Assembly: GCF_902859895.1 (NCBI RefSeq)
Contig: NZ_CADIKM010000023.1
Span: 1 to 64,000 of the forward strand
Source: Pararobbsia alpina
GTDB taxonomy: Bacteria > Pseudomonadota > Gammaproteobacteria > Burkholderiales > Burkholderiaceae
Direction of reading: 5' to 3'
DNA: 64,000 bases
The translations under genes were made by a program, and so were the position numbers. The notes beneath the pieces were generated by a model, which saw only the letters and a list, made by a program, of their open reading frames with translations, did no database searches and was not told the origin of the DNA. Below are positions 33,715 to 42,603 of this stretch, one piece after another; the stretch's first letter is position 1; each line of letters starts with the position of its first letter.

Positions 33715-35082
33715 CTACTTCGAACGGCCTTCCAGCATGGAGTGAAATGCCCGCTTGATGCGTTCCACGGCGACTGTCTTGTAGCCGAAGGCGTCGTTGT
33801 TCCCATGAACCAGCATGCACGCATTGACCTCGAACATGACAACGACACCTTCACGATCGAGTCCGCAATCGATGCCGAAGTAGTCCAGTCCGATCACGTC
33901 CCGCATCGACTGTAGTGCCGCTTGTTGTGATGCGCCAAAGACTTGCCACGGGTCTTCGAGAAACCGTTGTTCCTCGGCCTGCATCCAGGAACGGTTGGCC
34001 ATATTGGTGGTGGCGTGGTGGACTTTCCATCCGTCGCCGATGGCAAGGTGGTACGGCAGGATCTCGTTGTTGACGAAGATGAATCGATACTTGCGGAAGT
34101 ACCCGTTATTCGAACGGTAGTCCACATACGGCGTCAGATAGTGCCCGCACTGGCCATGCCGGGTCAGGAATGCATCTAGCCGTGACGGGTTATCCGCTTT
34201 CACGAAGTCCTTGCCGCCATGCGTGCCGGCCGGGCGCGCCAGCAGCGGGAACGACAAAGGCGGTTGCACGTCGCCGGAGCGCACCGCTTCCAACTCGGCC
34301 GCGGAAAAGAACCGCGTTTGCGGAACGTGACAGTGCGGTGTTCCGGCCAGACGCCGCGCGATCGAATCGCGGCTCGTGTCGGCGATCAGTCGCGGATGAT
34401 TGACGACAGGCTTGCCAATGCGCTCGATCAGGGCTTGCGCGGGTCCAAGCAAGGCCTGACTCTGATCGACGTCGGCAATGAGATTGATCACCACGTCTGC
34501 ATGGCTGCGCAATCCCTCGATATCGTAGTCAAAGTCCGCCAGCAAACTGACGACGTTGCTTTCGAACCCCGCCTGCTCGACGAGGTAGGTGAAGGGCGTA
34601 TTGCCCCCACCCGGTGCAAAGACGAACAAGGCACGGAAATCGGGCGGAGCCTGGACCGCCGGGATCGTGATCAGCGGCTTCAATTCCAGCGCGCGGCGAA
34701 AGGTGGCCTTGGCGTCCTCATCCCGACCGAGCTCCTGCTGGAAATTGGCGATGACGTGCAAGGTGGCGGGGTTGTCAGGTTCCAGGTCGAGGACTTTCTG
34801 GAAATGTCTGAGCGCGATATCCAGCTGGTTTTTGCAGGCGTGGGCAAGACCAAGCTGCCGATGGACCGACGCGCCGTCGTGCGTGTTATGCAGAAGCCAG
34901 GTAAGCCAGCGGATGGCATCGTCGAAACGGTTGATTCGAATCAGCAACTGCGCGAGTCCGAAGCCGGCACCCCAGTGATCCGGCTCCGTATCGATCACTT
35001 CGCGATATTGAGTTTCGGCGAGATCGAAGCGTCCTTCGCGATGATGCGAGGAAGCCTGATCAACGAGAAGATCGATGGACAT
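33715..35082 (-). CDS. TPR-repeat protein with C-terminal ATP-grasp domain
   Basis: About 455 residues. Residues 1-145 hold tetratricopeptide repeats (for example AETQYREVIDTEPDHWGAGF and ALRHFQKVLDLEPDNPATLH). Residues 155-260 form a pre-ATP-grasp region (FRALFVFAPGGGNTPFTYLV). The C-terminal part is an ATP-grasp fold: PLLARPAGTHGGKDF, KYRFIFVNNEILPYHLAIGDGW and the metal-binding FEVNACM. Such enzymes ligate a carboxylate to an amine or thiol with ATP. The substrate is unknown and no obvious peptide substrate gene lies beside it. ATG 35082 begins the first repeat; an ATG at 35127 is possible. It converges with the dehydratase gene. Confidence 0.78.
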   Translation of the reverse strand: MSIDLLVDQASSHHREGRFDLAETQYREVIDTEPDHWGAGFGLAQLLIRINRFDDAIRWLTWLLHNTHDGASVHRQLGLAHACKNQLDIALRHFQKVLDLEPDNPATLHVIANFQQELGRDEDAKATFRRALELKPLITIPAVQAPPDFRALFVFAPGGGNTPFTYLVEQAGFESNVVSLLADFDYDIEGLRSHADVVINLIADVDQSQALLGPAQALIERIGKPVVNHPRLIADTSRDSIARRLAGTPHCHVPQTRFFSAAELEAVRSGDVQPPLSFPLLARPAGTHGGKDFVKADNPSRLDAFLTRHGQCGHYLTPYVDYRSNNGYFRKYRFIFVNNEILPYHLAIGDGWKVHHATTNMANRSWMQAEEQRFLEDPWQVFGASQQAALQSMRDVIGLDYFGIDCGLDREGVVVMFEVNACMLVHGNNDAFGYKTVAVERIKRAFHSMLEGRSK

Positions 35083-35391
35083 GATAGGGAACGGTGCAAG
35101 CCAGAGGCGCCGCGCTGAGCGGTCCACGAGGCTTGTTGGAGTAAAGGTTCTGAACTGTGCCTGTCGGCCCCGAAAGGCTGCGGCGTACCCGTATGGAGAC
35201 TAGCCGGGCGAATGAAACATATCAGAAGATAGCACGCAAGAAACGCCATCTGTAATACGGACGGTTACTAATCTTACCTGGGTAATAATCGCAAGCATTG
35301 AAAGTCGCCGATATCGTGGCACACGCATATTGACTGTTGGGATCGAATCGTCAATTCCATCGACGTGCTTGCAATGCTTGACGCGTCGCCT
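35083..35391. other. Intergenic region, AT-rich
   Basis: Lies between the end of the ketopantoate-reductase-like gene and the start of the TPR/ATP-grasp gene, both leftward. The stretch 35200-35330 is unusually A/T-rich for the window and probably carries the promoter of the ATP-grasp gene. No gene, RNA or clear repeat was recognised. Confidence 0.45.
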
Positions 35392-36300
35392 TCAGGATTG
35401 GGCCGTGCCAGCCCGCTTACCTTCGATCAGCTTCACGAGCGTATGGAGCACGCGGTTGACCGGTGTCGGAACGCCCAGCGCTTCGCCGCGACGTACGATC
35501 AGGCCATTGAGATGATCGATTTCCGTGCGCTTGCCGCGCGAGAGGTCCTGCGCGGTGGACGAGTACTGTGACGACATGCTTGCTGCAAGCCGGCGTACCG
35601 CCTCATGGGGATCTCCTGGAATGGAGACGCCGTCCGCCTTGGCAACGGCGAGACATTCGTCCACGACGTCATGCATGATTGGGGGAACACCGACGCCTTG
35701 CACGAGTTTGCCGTAAGGCAGATGCGCAATCGCGGAGAGCGCGTTGTAAGCGCAGTTGAGGATCAGCTTGGCCCAGAGCGCTCCGCGAACATTGTCCGAG
35801 ATCTCTGTGGGCACACCCGCGGCACTGAAGCGGCGGGCAATGTCTTCACTCGAGCGCGAGGGTTCGATGATCAGGTCGCCCCGTCCATGATGCAGGACGT
35901 GACCGGGACCCGCCATCTCCGCCGCGACATACACCACGGTGGCCGCGACCTCCTGTGGTATCAGCGTGCGCAGCAGATCGGCGTTCTCGACGCCGTTCTG
36001 TAGTGTCAACACCAGCGCGCTCGGCCCGAGGTATTTCCCGAGGCCGGCCGCGGCGCTTTCCGTATCGTTGGACTTCACGCAGAAGAGCACCACGTTCGCG
36101 CCTTCGACCGCACTCGCCTCGCTACTGGCCGACAGACGTACGTGTTCGTCGAAGCTTCGGGTTTCCAGCCGCAAGCCGTCGCGCTTGATCGCTTCGACAT
36201 GCTGCGGGCGAGCGATCAACACGACCTCATGTCCTCCACGCGCCAGCATGCCGCCGTAATAGCAGCCGACCGCGCCCGCGCCCATCACGGCGATTTTCAT
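35392..36300 (-). CDS. 2-dehydropantoate 2-reductase-family protein (ApbA/PanE-like)
   Basis: 302 residues. The N-terminal Rossmann motif is MKIAVMGAGAVGCYYGGML. FCVKSNDTE and LTLQNGVENAD follow, as in PanE, where this lysine is catalytic. The helical C-terminal domain has WAKLILNCAYNALSAI and EIDHLNGLIV, containing the conserved lysine, asparagine and acidic residue. PanE reduces ketopantoate to pantoate with NADPH on the way to CoA, but many family members act on other 2-keto acids. Its position next to an AAHS transporter and away from panBC suggests a catabolic role. It is divergent from the transporter gene. Confidence 0.82.
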   Translation of the reverse strand: MKIAVMGAGAVGCYYGGMLARGGHEVVLIARPQHVEAIKRDGLRLETRSFDEHVRLSASSEASAVEGANVVLFCVKSNDTESAAAGLGKYLGPSALVLTLQNGVENADLLRTLIPQEVAATVVYVAAEMAGPGHVLHHGRGDLIIEPSRSSEDIARRFSAAGVPTEISDNVRGALWAKLILNCAYNALSAIAHLPYGKLVQGVGVPPIMHDVVDECLAVAKADGVSIPGDPHEAVRRLAASMSSQYSSTAQDLSRGKRTEIDHLNGLIVRRGEALGVPTPVNRVLHTLVKLIEGKRAGTAQS

Positions 36301-36687
36301 AGGGGGATTCTCCTGATCGATCTATTCAAGCGCCTCGTGCGCAGACACTGGGCGCATCGGCTTCATCGAGACTTAGGGGACGAGTCTCGCCGTCAGCAGG
36401 ATCGCGGCCGAGATCGCGAACACGGCCAGAAAGGTGGCGTGCAGCGAATGATGCAGCACGAGACGCACAGCCGAATATTATGCCGTGTCCGTGCCGCTCA
36501 CGCTTGAAACAGGTCCCTATGGCAAATGCCGGACCAATATCGCTTTATCGCATACTGTGTATGCTCAATATTGCATTGTGCGAGTTGGTGCCCAAGGCCA
36601 GACTACCGGCCACAACTAAATTCGCCAGGAGACAAGCAATGCGCCATTCCCGCCGTATGCCCCTCGTTCGATGCGAGGGAAAACTCC
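36301..36687. other. Divergent region with transporter remnant and short upstream ORF
   Basis: Between the leftward reductase and the rightward AAHS transporter. The left part holds a decayed MFS C-terminus and the right end holds an 18-codon frame that overlaps the transporter start (both listed separately). The centre (36520-36600) is richer in A/T and probably carries the promoters. Confidence 0.5.
36373..36465 (-). pseudogene. C-terminal fragment of an MFS transporter
   Basis: A minus-strand frame reads LVLHHSLHATFLAVFAISAA then ILLTARLVP and a stop (TAA at 36373-36375). The H(A/S)LHATFxAVFAIS block followed by a last helix is characteristic of the end of DHA2-type MFS exporters. An in-frame stop lies only about 34 codons upstream, so only the tail is left. 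It shows that a transporter gene was lost here. Confidence 0.5.
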
Positions 36688-36695
36688 ATGAGTGA
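36639..36695 (+). CDS. Possible 18-residue leader ORF overlapping the AAHS transporter start
   Basis: ATG 36639 follows AGGAG at an ideal seven-base spacing and encodes MRHSRRMPLVRCEGKLHE. Its stop lies in the sequence ATGAGTGA, which also contains the transporter ATG (36688) in the next frame. The layout would couple translation of the transporter to the leader. No rare-codon run typical of amino-acid attenuators was seen. It may equally be a chance frame. Confidence 0.35.
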   Translation: MRHSRRMPLVRCEGKLHE

Positions 36696-38049
36696 AAACC
36701 CGGCTGTGAACGTTCAGACGTTCATCAACGAAAGCCCGTTTCGCGGCTTCCAGTGGCTCATTTTCGCAATGTGTTTCGGGATCGTTCTGCTCGATGGCTT
36801 CGATACCGCGGCAATCGGCTTTCTCGCGCCCTCGCTGATCACCGAATGGCATATCAGCCGGCCCGCGCTGGCTCCGGTCTTGAGTGCGGCATTGTTCGGG
36901 CTCGCTTGTGGAGCACTCATCTCGGGCTCGCTTTCCGATCGTCTCGGCCGTCGTCTGCTGCTCATCCTGTCGCTGCTGGTTTTCGGTGTCGCATGCCTGG
37001 CATCGGCCTTTTCGGTGGACCTGTCTGAATTGACGGTGCTTCGCTTCGTCACCGGGATCGGACTCGGCGCGGCGATGCCCAACGCGGTCACGATGATGAG
37101 CGAATACTGCCCCGACAGCCGCCGGGCGACGATCGTCAACCTGATGTTCTGCGCCTTCCCGCTGGGTGCGGCCGCCGGGGGCTTTCTCGCTGCGTGGCTG
37201 ATTCCCACGTTCGGCTGGCGCAGCGTGCTGGTGTTCGGCGGCGCGGCGCCGCTGTTGCTGGCGATACTGCTTTTTTTCAATATGCCCGAGTCGGTTCGCT
37301 ATATGGTGGCCAAGCGCAAACCGGTCGAACAAATACGCGCGGTGCTCATGCGCATGTCTTCCCGGGCAGCCACCGCGGGTTCGTTTTTCATGACGGAGCA
37401 GGCGCCGGCGGTACAGGGCAAGCAAGGCATTCAACTGATGCTTTCGCGTCCCTACATTGTCGGTTCGGTCATGCTGTGGCTCGCCTACTTCATGGGTCTC
37501 GTCATCTTCTACGCATCGATCAACTGGATGCCGATCCTGCTCAAGGAAGCCGGCCTGACGCCGCAGCTTGCCACGCGGGTTTCGGCGCTGTTCCCGCTCG
37601 GTGGCGTCGGAGCCGTGCTGTGCGGCGTGCTGATGGATCGATTCAACGCCACTAAGGTCGTCGCAGCCTGCTATGCGCTCACCGCCATCAGCGTGTATGC
37701 GATCGGCCAGGCGGTCGGTAACGTCGGCTTGCTGATGCTCGTCGTGTTTGCCGCAGGGGTGCTGATGAATACCGCGCAATCGTCGATGCCCGCGCTGGCC
37801 GCTGCTTTCTATCCGACACAGGGGCGGGGGACGGGTGTGGCATGGATGCTCGGCATCGGCCGCTTTGGAGGCATTGGCGGATCGTTCCTCGTCGCCGAAC
37901 TCGAGCGCCGGCATTTCTCGTTTGCGGGCATCTTCGCGGTCGTCGCGATTGCCGGACTGGTTTCGTGCATTGCATTGATCGTCAAGCAGATCAATCGTCC
38001 GCAGGACGTTACCGTCAATCGGGACGAGGGCGAGGCGCTGGTTCACTGA
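36688..38049 (+). CDS. AAHS-family MFS transporter
   Basis: 453 residues, 12 helices. The helix-1 signature is LLDGFDTAAIGFLAPSL and the 2-3 loop is GSLSDRLGRRLLL. The segment GLGAAMPNAVTMMSEYCPDS and the C-terminal ALAAAFYPTQGRGTGVAWMLG are both AAHS-typical. ATG 36688 has GAGG about nine bases upstream and overlaps the short leader frame. It is divergent from the ketopantoate-reductase-like gene, so both may serve one hydroxy- or keto-acid pathway. The N-terminal extension seen in the open frame back to 36526 is not conserved. It is the third AAHS member of the window. Confidence 0.9.
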   Translation: MSENPAVNVQTFINESPFRGFQWLIFAMCFGIVLLDGFDTAAIGFLAPSLITEWHISRPALAPVLSAALFGLACGALISGSLSDRLGRRLLLILSLLVFGVACLASAFSVDLSELTVLRFVTGIGLGAAMPNAVTMMSEYCPDSRRATIVNLMFCAFPLGAAAGGFLAAWLIPTFGWRSVLVFGGAAPLLLAILLFFNMPESVRYMVAKRKPVEQIRAVLMRMSSRAATAGSFFMTEQAPAVQGKQGIQLMLSRPYIVGSVMLWLAYFMGLVIFYASINWMPILLKEAGLTPQLATRVSALFPLGGVGAVLCGVLMDRFNATKVVAACYALTAISVYAIGQAVGNVGLLMLVVFAAGVLMNTAQSSMPALAAAFYPTQGRGTGVAWMLGIGRFGGIGGSFLVAELERRHFSFAGIFAVVAIAGLVSCIALIVKQINRPQDVTVNRDEGEALVH

Positions 38050-38051
38050 GA

Positions 38052-38077
38052 CGCGCGCCGGGAGAGCCCGGTGCGCG
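38052..38077 (+). terminator. Strong hairpin after AAHS transporter
   Basis: An 11-base GC-rich stem (one G-T pair) with a 4-base loop AGAG starts three bases after the transporter stop. It lacks a T tract, so it is not a classical intrinsic terminator. It may act with Rho or protect the mRNA 3' end. It separates the transporter from the sensor-kinase genes. Confidence 0.5.
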
Positions 38078-38198
38078 CCGGCTGGCGGCCGATCCCGGAG
38101 ATCGGCGCCCGCTTTCATCGTAACGCTTACACTGTATTTTCCTCGAAGTGGCGCGTGCCCGCTTTCGGCATGTTGGCTTGAGATGGGAAGTCAATGCG

Positions 38199-39406
38199 AT
38201 GACGGACGCCGCGCAATTTTCCATGGTGCTCGTAGCGGATCACCTTGCCGCACAACGTGAGGCCATTGCGCAGCGCTGGCTGCGCACCGTCGAGGCCGAT
38301 GCGGACATCGAGGCCACTGATCAACTGACTCATACGCAGCTGCTCGACCACCTTCCGAGTGTGTTTCGAGATCTGTGCCAGTTCCTGCGCTGGCGGGATG
38401 CCAATGCGCTCGCGGGTGAGGCCCGGGAAGATGCGCAGGAGCATGGGCAGCACCGCTGGGAGCAGGGATACCAGCTCGACGCACTGCTGCGCGAACTCGA
38501 CGTCTTGCGGCGGATCGTGCTGTCCGAGGTCGGCGCCGTATCTCGAAAAGCGGATGCCATCGCCGAAGAGGGCGCGCGCACCCTGGTGGAAGAGTTCTTC
38601 AGTTTCGTCACACGCACCTCGGTCAAGCAGTTCATCGGGGAACAGCACGCACGGGACACCGACTATCAGCGGCAACTCGAAGAGGCCAATGCGCAACTGC
38701 GGATCGGCAACGGCCGGCTCGCCGATCTCGCCGCCTCCCGCGCGCTTTTGCCGTCCGCCGTGGCAGAAGAGTTGCACCTGATCGCCCGGCCGCTGTTGCG
38801 CGATGGGGCGGTCGAGAGCCCAGCCTTACCCGTCCTCGTCCAGCACCATCTCGCCGATCTGGATGCATTCGCCGCCCTGTTGCGCAAGTACGCGGCGGTC
38901 CTCTCGGGAGATGTCGAGGTCGTTGCAAAACGAACGACCTTGCGGCCTTTGTTCGATGAACTGCTGCAGGATTTCTCGGCACGGGCCGCCGCCGGCGGAC
39001 TCACGCTTGAAGGCAGTTTCGATGCGGGGCTCGGGGAGGTAGTCAGTGATCCGGAACTCCTGAGGCAAATTGCGGCCAATCTGCTCCGGTATGCGTTGAG
39101 CCGGGCGCGGACAGGGAGAGTCACGTTTTCATTTTCCCGTGGCGCGGACGATCGCTGGCGCATCGAAGCATCTCATGTTGGCACGGCGCTTGCATATTTA
39201 AGTGCAGATAGTGACGCTGAGCCGCATGAGAGCAAGCAGGCGGGATTGGGCATCGATGTGGCGAAGGCATCGCGTCCTTGCTTGGCGGGACGGTCAGGGC
39301 GATCTCGACCGGGCGCCACGGCGCGCTCTGCGAAGCGACTTTGCCGCTCTGGACGGCCCGCCTATTCCGGCCCGCCGGAGCCCGCAACGGCAATGAAAAG
39401 CACTGA
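38199..39406 (+). pseudogene. Sensor-kinase-like protein (RsbRD_N + degenerate ATPase), frameshifted near the end
   Basis: The N-terminal 165 residues resemble the RsbRD N-terminal sensor domain (VADHLAAQREAIAQRWLRTV, QLTHTQLLDHLPSVFRDL, GYQLDALLRELDVLRRIV). A dimerisation stretch and a weak histidine-kinase ATPase follow, with a poor N box (NLLRYAL) and no DxGxG. The G2 box GLGIDVAK is followed by a frame change at about 39265: the next frame continues exactly as expected (GIASLLGGTVRAISTGRHGA) and stops at 39406. One missing G would explain this. Uncorrected, translation runs to 39518. It is either a real frameshift or a sequencing error. A companion hybrid kinase follows 98 bases later. 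Confidence 0.7.
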
Positions 39407-39504
39407 CGGCGAACCAGACCGGGAGGGCGGTTTGTCGCTTCCATGGAAGAGGGTGCGGAACGATCCGATATTAATGTTTCGTGCAAGGCGAGGAATATTT
39501 GCAA

Positions 39505-40668
39505 ATGTCGGCCGATAAAAGCTTGCAGCGCCTGCCCGGCAGCGAGGATCCCACTGCGGAATTCCTGTCGTTGCTCGCCCATGAGCTGCGCAATCCGCTT
39601 GCCCCCATCGGGCATGCGGCGAATGTGCTGCGCATGTTGTCCGGCGACGAGCGGCAGGGCAAATGGCTCGATGTGATCGATCGCCATGTCGCGCATCTTG
39701 CGCGGCTGGTCGAAGAACTGGTCGACGGCGCGCGTGTGCAGCGGCAGCAGGTCACATTGCGCAAACAATGGGTCGACATCGCCGAGATCGGCCGCGAAGC
39801 GCTCGAGGCGTTTCAACCTCGCATCGATGCGCTGCGTCAGCATCTCGTCGCGCAGTTGCCGGCCGGCAGCATCCGCATGGAATGCGATCCGGTAAGGCTT
39901 CGGCAAGTGATGGATAACCTGCTGGACAATGCCGTCACGCATGCGCTGGAAGGCGGCACGGTCGAACTGACCATCGATCGGCAAGGCGATGCGCTGATGA
40001 TTCGCGTCAGGGACAATGGCGTGGGGATTGCACCCGAGGCGATCGCGCATATATTCAATGTCTTTTCCGCAGCGACCTTCGGCGCTGAAACTCACGCCAA
40101 CCGCCTGGGTGTGGGGCTCGCCATCACGCGCAGCCTTGTCGAGTTGCATGGTGGCACCATCACCGCCGCGAGCCAGGGCATCGGCCGCGGCAGCACGTTC
40201 CTCGTGAGGCTGCCCACGAGCACGCCGCCGCCGGAGGCGCTCGTGTCGCGTTTTCCGAGCATGCACAAGACGGCGTCCACACGCATCTTGATCGTCGATG
40301 ACAACGCCGATGCCGCCGAGGCGCTCTGCACGCTGCTGTCGCTCGAGGGGCATGTGGTAAAGCAGGCCCATACCGCGAACGATGCGCTCTATGCGGTCAC
40401 GGCATTTGATCCGGCCGTCGTCCTGCTGGATATCGACCTGCCTGATTTGAGCGGCTATGAGGTCGCCCGGCGCCTGCGCGCACGAGTCGGGCACGAGAGA
40501 CTGCGCATCGTGGCGCTCACGGCCTTTGGTTCCGCGCGTGCCCGTGCTCGTGGGCAATCGGCAGGCTTTGACGAATACCTCGTGAAGCCCGTGGCGCTCG
40601 ATGTGCTCGAAAGGGCACTCGTCCTGCCTGAAAAAGGCCTGGAACCCGGGAATTCGCCTGAACGCTGA
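39505..40668 (+). CDS. Hybrid sensor histidine kinase / response regulator
   Basis: 387 residues, no membrane helices. The HisKA domain has the phospho-acceptor His26 in LLAHELRNPLAPI. The ATPase domain has the N box DNLLDNAVTH, DNGVGIAP and GVGLAITRSLVELHGG. From about residue 260 a receiver domain starts (ILIVDDNADAAEAL), with the acceptor Asp in VVLLDIDLPD and the conserved Lys in YLVKPV. No DNA-binding output is present. ATG 39505 with GAGGAA nine bases upstream is preferred over GTG 39481. Probably works with the preceding RsbRD-type sensor, which lacks an intact kinase core, the first acting as sensor and this one as catalyst. Confidence 0.9.
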   Translation: MSADKSLQRLPGSEDPTAEFLSLLAHELRNPLAPIGHAANVLRMLSGDERQGKWLDVIDRHVAHLARLVEELVDGARVQRQQVTLRKQWVDIAEIGREALEAFQPRIDALRQHLVAQLPAGSIRMECDPVRLRQVMDNLLDNAVTHALEGGTVELTIDRQGDALMIRVRDNGVGIAPEAIAHIFNVFSAATFGAETHANRLGVGLAITRSLVELHGGTITAASQGIGRGSTFLVRLPTSTPPPEALVSRFPSMHKTASTRILIVDDNADAAEALCTLLSLEGHVVKQAHTANDALYAVTAFDPAVVLLDIDLPDLSGYEVARRLRARVGHERLRIVALTAFGSARARARGQSAGFDEYLVKPVALDVLERALVLPEKGLEPGNSPER

Positions 40669-40687
40669 CGTGGAGGGGGCCCGCGCT

Positions 40688-40990
40688 TCAGTAACCGCCG
40701 GTGTCCCGCGGAGTCGAACCGGCGGAGCCCGCTCCTCTGCCCCCGCCCGTTCCTTTGTCTCCGCCCTCGTTGGTGCCGCCCTGAGTCGAGCCACCGCCGA
40801 CCGTGCTACCGGTGGCGCCCCCCGCTGTCCCGCTGGTGTTTCCTGTACTGGTCGATGAAGCACCGCTGTCGGATACCAGCACCACCTTGCCGATCGATTG
40901 CGCGTGCACGTTGAACGAGGCCACGACCAGTGCAGCCGATAGCAGGCCGGCGGGTAGGGCGCGGATGAGGATGAAATGATCGATATTCAT
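40688..40990 (-). CDS. Small secreted Gly/Ser/Thr-rich protein
   Basis: 100 residues. Residues 1-30 are a signal peptide (LPAGLLSAALVVASFNVHAQ-S). The mature part, after SIGKVVLVSDSGASS, is a low-complexity tail dominated by Gly, Ser and Thr with repeats such as GGSTQGGTNEGG. No family was recognised. The ATG at 40990 has AGGAG five bases upstream; the GTG at 40996 overlaps that ribosome site and is unlikely. It converges on the kinase gene and is tail to tail with it. Similar short exported proteins occur in Burkholderiaceae without known function. Confidence 0.6.
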   Translation of the reverse strand: MNIDHFILIRALPAGLLSAALVVASFNVHAQSIGKVVLVSDSGASSTSTGNTSGTAGGATGSTVGGGSTQGGTNEGGDKGTGGGRGAGSAGSTPRDTGGY

Positions 40991-41106
40991 ATGCACTCCT
41001 GCGGCGGCGCCGTGTGAGGTGGATGGCTAAAGGTAGCAATCCGCGTACCTCGGCTCGGATGCAAGCCGGGTACGCCGGTGGGCCGCCGTGCCGGGCGGAA
41101 TGACGA

Positions 41107-42603
41107 TCAGGACTCGCCAACCGCCCTCGAGGCTGACATGGCGCGTAGGGGCGCAGGCCTGCCGAACATGTCCTCTCCCGCCTGGATGAAGAGATTCTCA
41201 AGATACTTTGCGATATCGGGTGCGCCGGTCATTTCTCCAAACGTGCCCCGCGTGATCGGACCGAATGCGAAGAGCCCCGGTACGAGTTCGCCGTCGCGAT
41301 TCCTGATCCTGCTGCGAACGTCGACATCGAGCCCGAACCCCGTCTCGTCGAGTCGTGCGCGGCCTGCATCGAGCAGCGAGCGTACCAGCGGATCGGCCGC
41401 GATATTGCGCGCGGGCCCCGTGCAAAACACGATGCGCTCGAAGGTGCGCCGCTCGATCTGGCCGCCTGGTTGCCGCAGTGTTGCAAGCAAACCGCCATCC
41501 GTGCGCTCGATGCCGGCGATCCCAAGCGTCTCGATGGCGATACGCCCTGAATCGATCGCTTCCTGAAGCGCCGCGTGGACTTGCGGGGCGACACGAAAGC
41601 GATGGACATCCCAGAACGGAAGCAGCCGCTTGATGACACGCTGTTTTTCCCGCTGAGGGAGTGCACCCCAGATCCGGGGAAGATCGAAACGCAGCGCGTC
41701 GACTGCCGGCTGCCAGCCGATGCGGTTCTCATCGCGGGCAATCCGGTCTCGAAGCATGCGCAACAGCCGTCGCGCGGTCTGCGGAGGCGGCGCTTCATCG
41801 AGAAAGTCGGCCGCGTCTGAAAAAATGCCGTGGGGCTGGGCCAGCAGTCCGCGTCGCGAAATCGCCGTGATCGGTCCACGGTGGTTGCGCGCCAGCAGGC
41901 TGACCGCGCAATCGGCCATGGTCAAGCCGGTACCGACGATCAGGACCGATGCGTCGGGCGCAATGGTTTTAAACGCGTCAAGTGCCCATGGATTGGCGAT
42001 GAGCGCGGGGTCGCGCAATGCGCTTTCGGACACGGCGCAGGGTAGAGCAGGGGGCGCGTGGCCGATGCAGAGTGCAACACGATCGGCCGCGAGGGCGATG
42101 CCATTGTCGAGCGCCACCTCATGCCCCGATGTGTTTGCACGGATCGCCGACGCGGACGCTTGCCGGTGGTTGAAGCTGACGCGATCTCCCGCCGCGGCGA
42201 GCGCGTCGCGCAGTGTCGCGAGGACATAAGTCCCATAGTGCTCACGCGACACGTAGTGAGCCCCATTTTGATCCGTACAACCGGAATCGAGCGTGTCGTG
42301 CTCGATCAGCCAGCGTGTCGCGTGGGCTCGATCGCTACCGAACAGGCTCATGCGGTCGCTCGGGACATTCATCCGGTGCAGCGGGTCGCGGGTGCTGTAA
42401 GCAATGCCGCGGCCGAGTTCGGCATTGCGCTCGATCAACTCGAACTGGAGCCGTGGAGGCGTGACGCCATCGCGGACTTTCTGGCTTGCGCGGATCGCAT
42501 GGATCACGAAAGCGAGTCCCGTGAAGCCGCCGCCGATTACGGCGATCCGCAGCGGATCGGTGGTCTCGGCTACGGCGATGGTAGGGCTCGTGGAGGGTTT
42601 CAT
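41107..42603 (-). CDS. FAD/NAD(P)-binding oxidoreductase (PF13454 family)
   Basis: 498 residues. The N-terminal dinucleotide motif is IAVIGGGFTGLAFVIHAI, followed by FELIERNAELGRGIAYST and HRMNVPSDRMSLF, characteristic of the FAD-NAD(P)-binding family also found near siderophore and sulfur genes. A second nucleotide motif is VLIVGTGLTMADCAVSLL. The end, GLFAFGPITRGTFGEMTGAPDIAKYLE, is the usual last FAD contact. The substrate is unknown. ATG 42603 removes a 14-residue non-conserved leader. The gene is divergent from tauABC, with shared promoter DNA carrying paired direct repeats, so a role in sulfonate metabolism is possible but unproven. Confidence 0.8.
   Translation of the reverse strand: MKPSTSPTIAVAETTDPLRIAVIGGGFTGLAFVIHAIRASQKVRDGVTPPRLQFELIERNAELGRGIAYSTRDPLHRMNVPSDRMSLFGSDRAHATRWLIEHDTLDSGCTDQNGAHYVSREHYGTYVLATLRDALAAAGDRVSFNHRQASASAIRANTSGHEVALDNGIALAADRVALCIGHAPPALPCAVSESALRDPALIANPWALDAFKTIAPDASVLIVGTGLTMADCAVSLLARNHRGPITAISRRGLLAQPHGIFSDAADFLDEAPPPQTARRLLRMLRDRIARDENRIGWQPAVDALRFDLPRIWGALPQREKQRVIKRLLPFWDVHRFRVAPQVHAALQEAIDSGRIAIETLGIAGIERTDGGLLATLRQPGGQIERRTFERIVFCTGPARNIAADPLVRSLLDAGRARLDETGFGLDVDVRSRIRNRDGELVPGLFAFGPITRGTFGEMTGAPDIAKYLENLFIQAGEDMFGRPAPLRAMSASRAVGES

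Noticed and set aside
35083-35391. Precursor peptide for the ATP-grasp protein
   Set aside because: Short frames in this gap have no ribosome site or repeated core motif.
36616-38118. 500-codon minus-strand frame opposite the third AAHS transporter
   Set aside because: Polar, His/Arg-rich shadow of a membrane-protein gene; no start signal.
39121-40863. 580-codon minus-strand frame opposite the hybrid kinase
   Set aside because: Shadow frame; the plus strand has clear kinase motifs.
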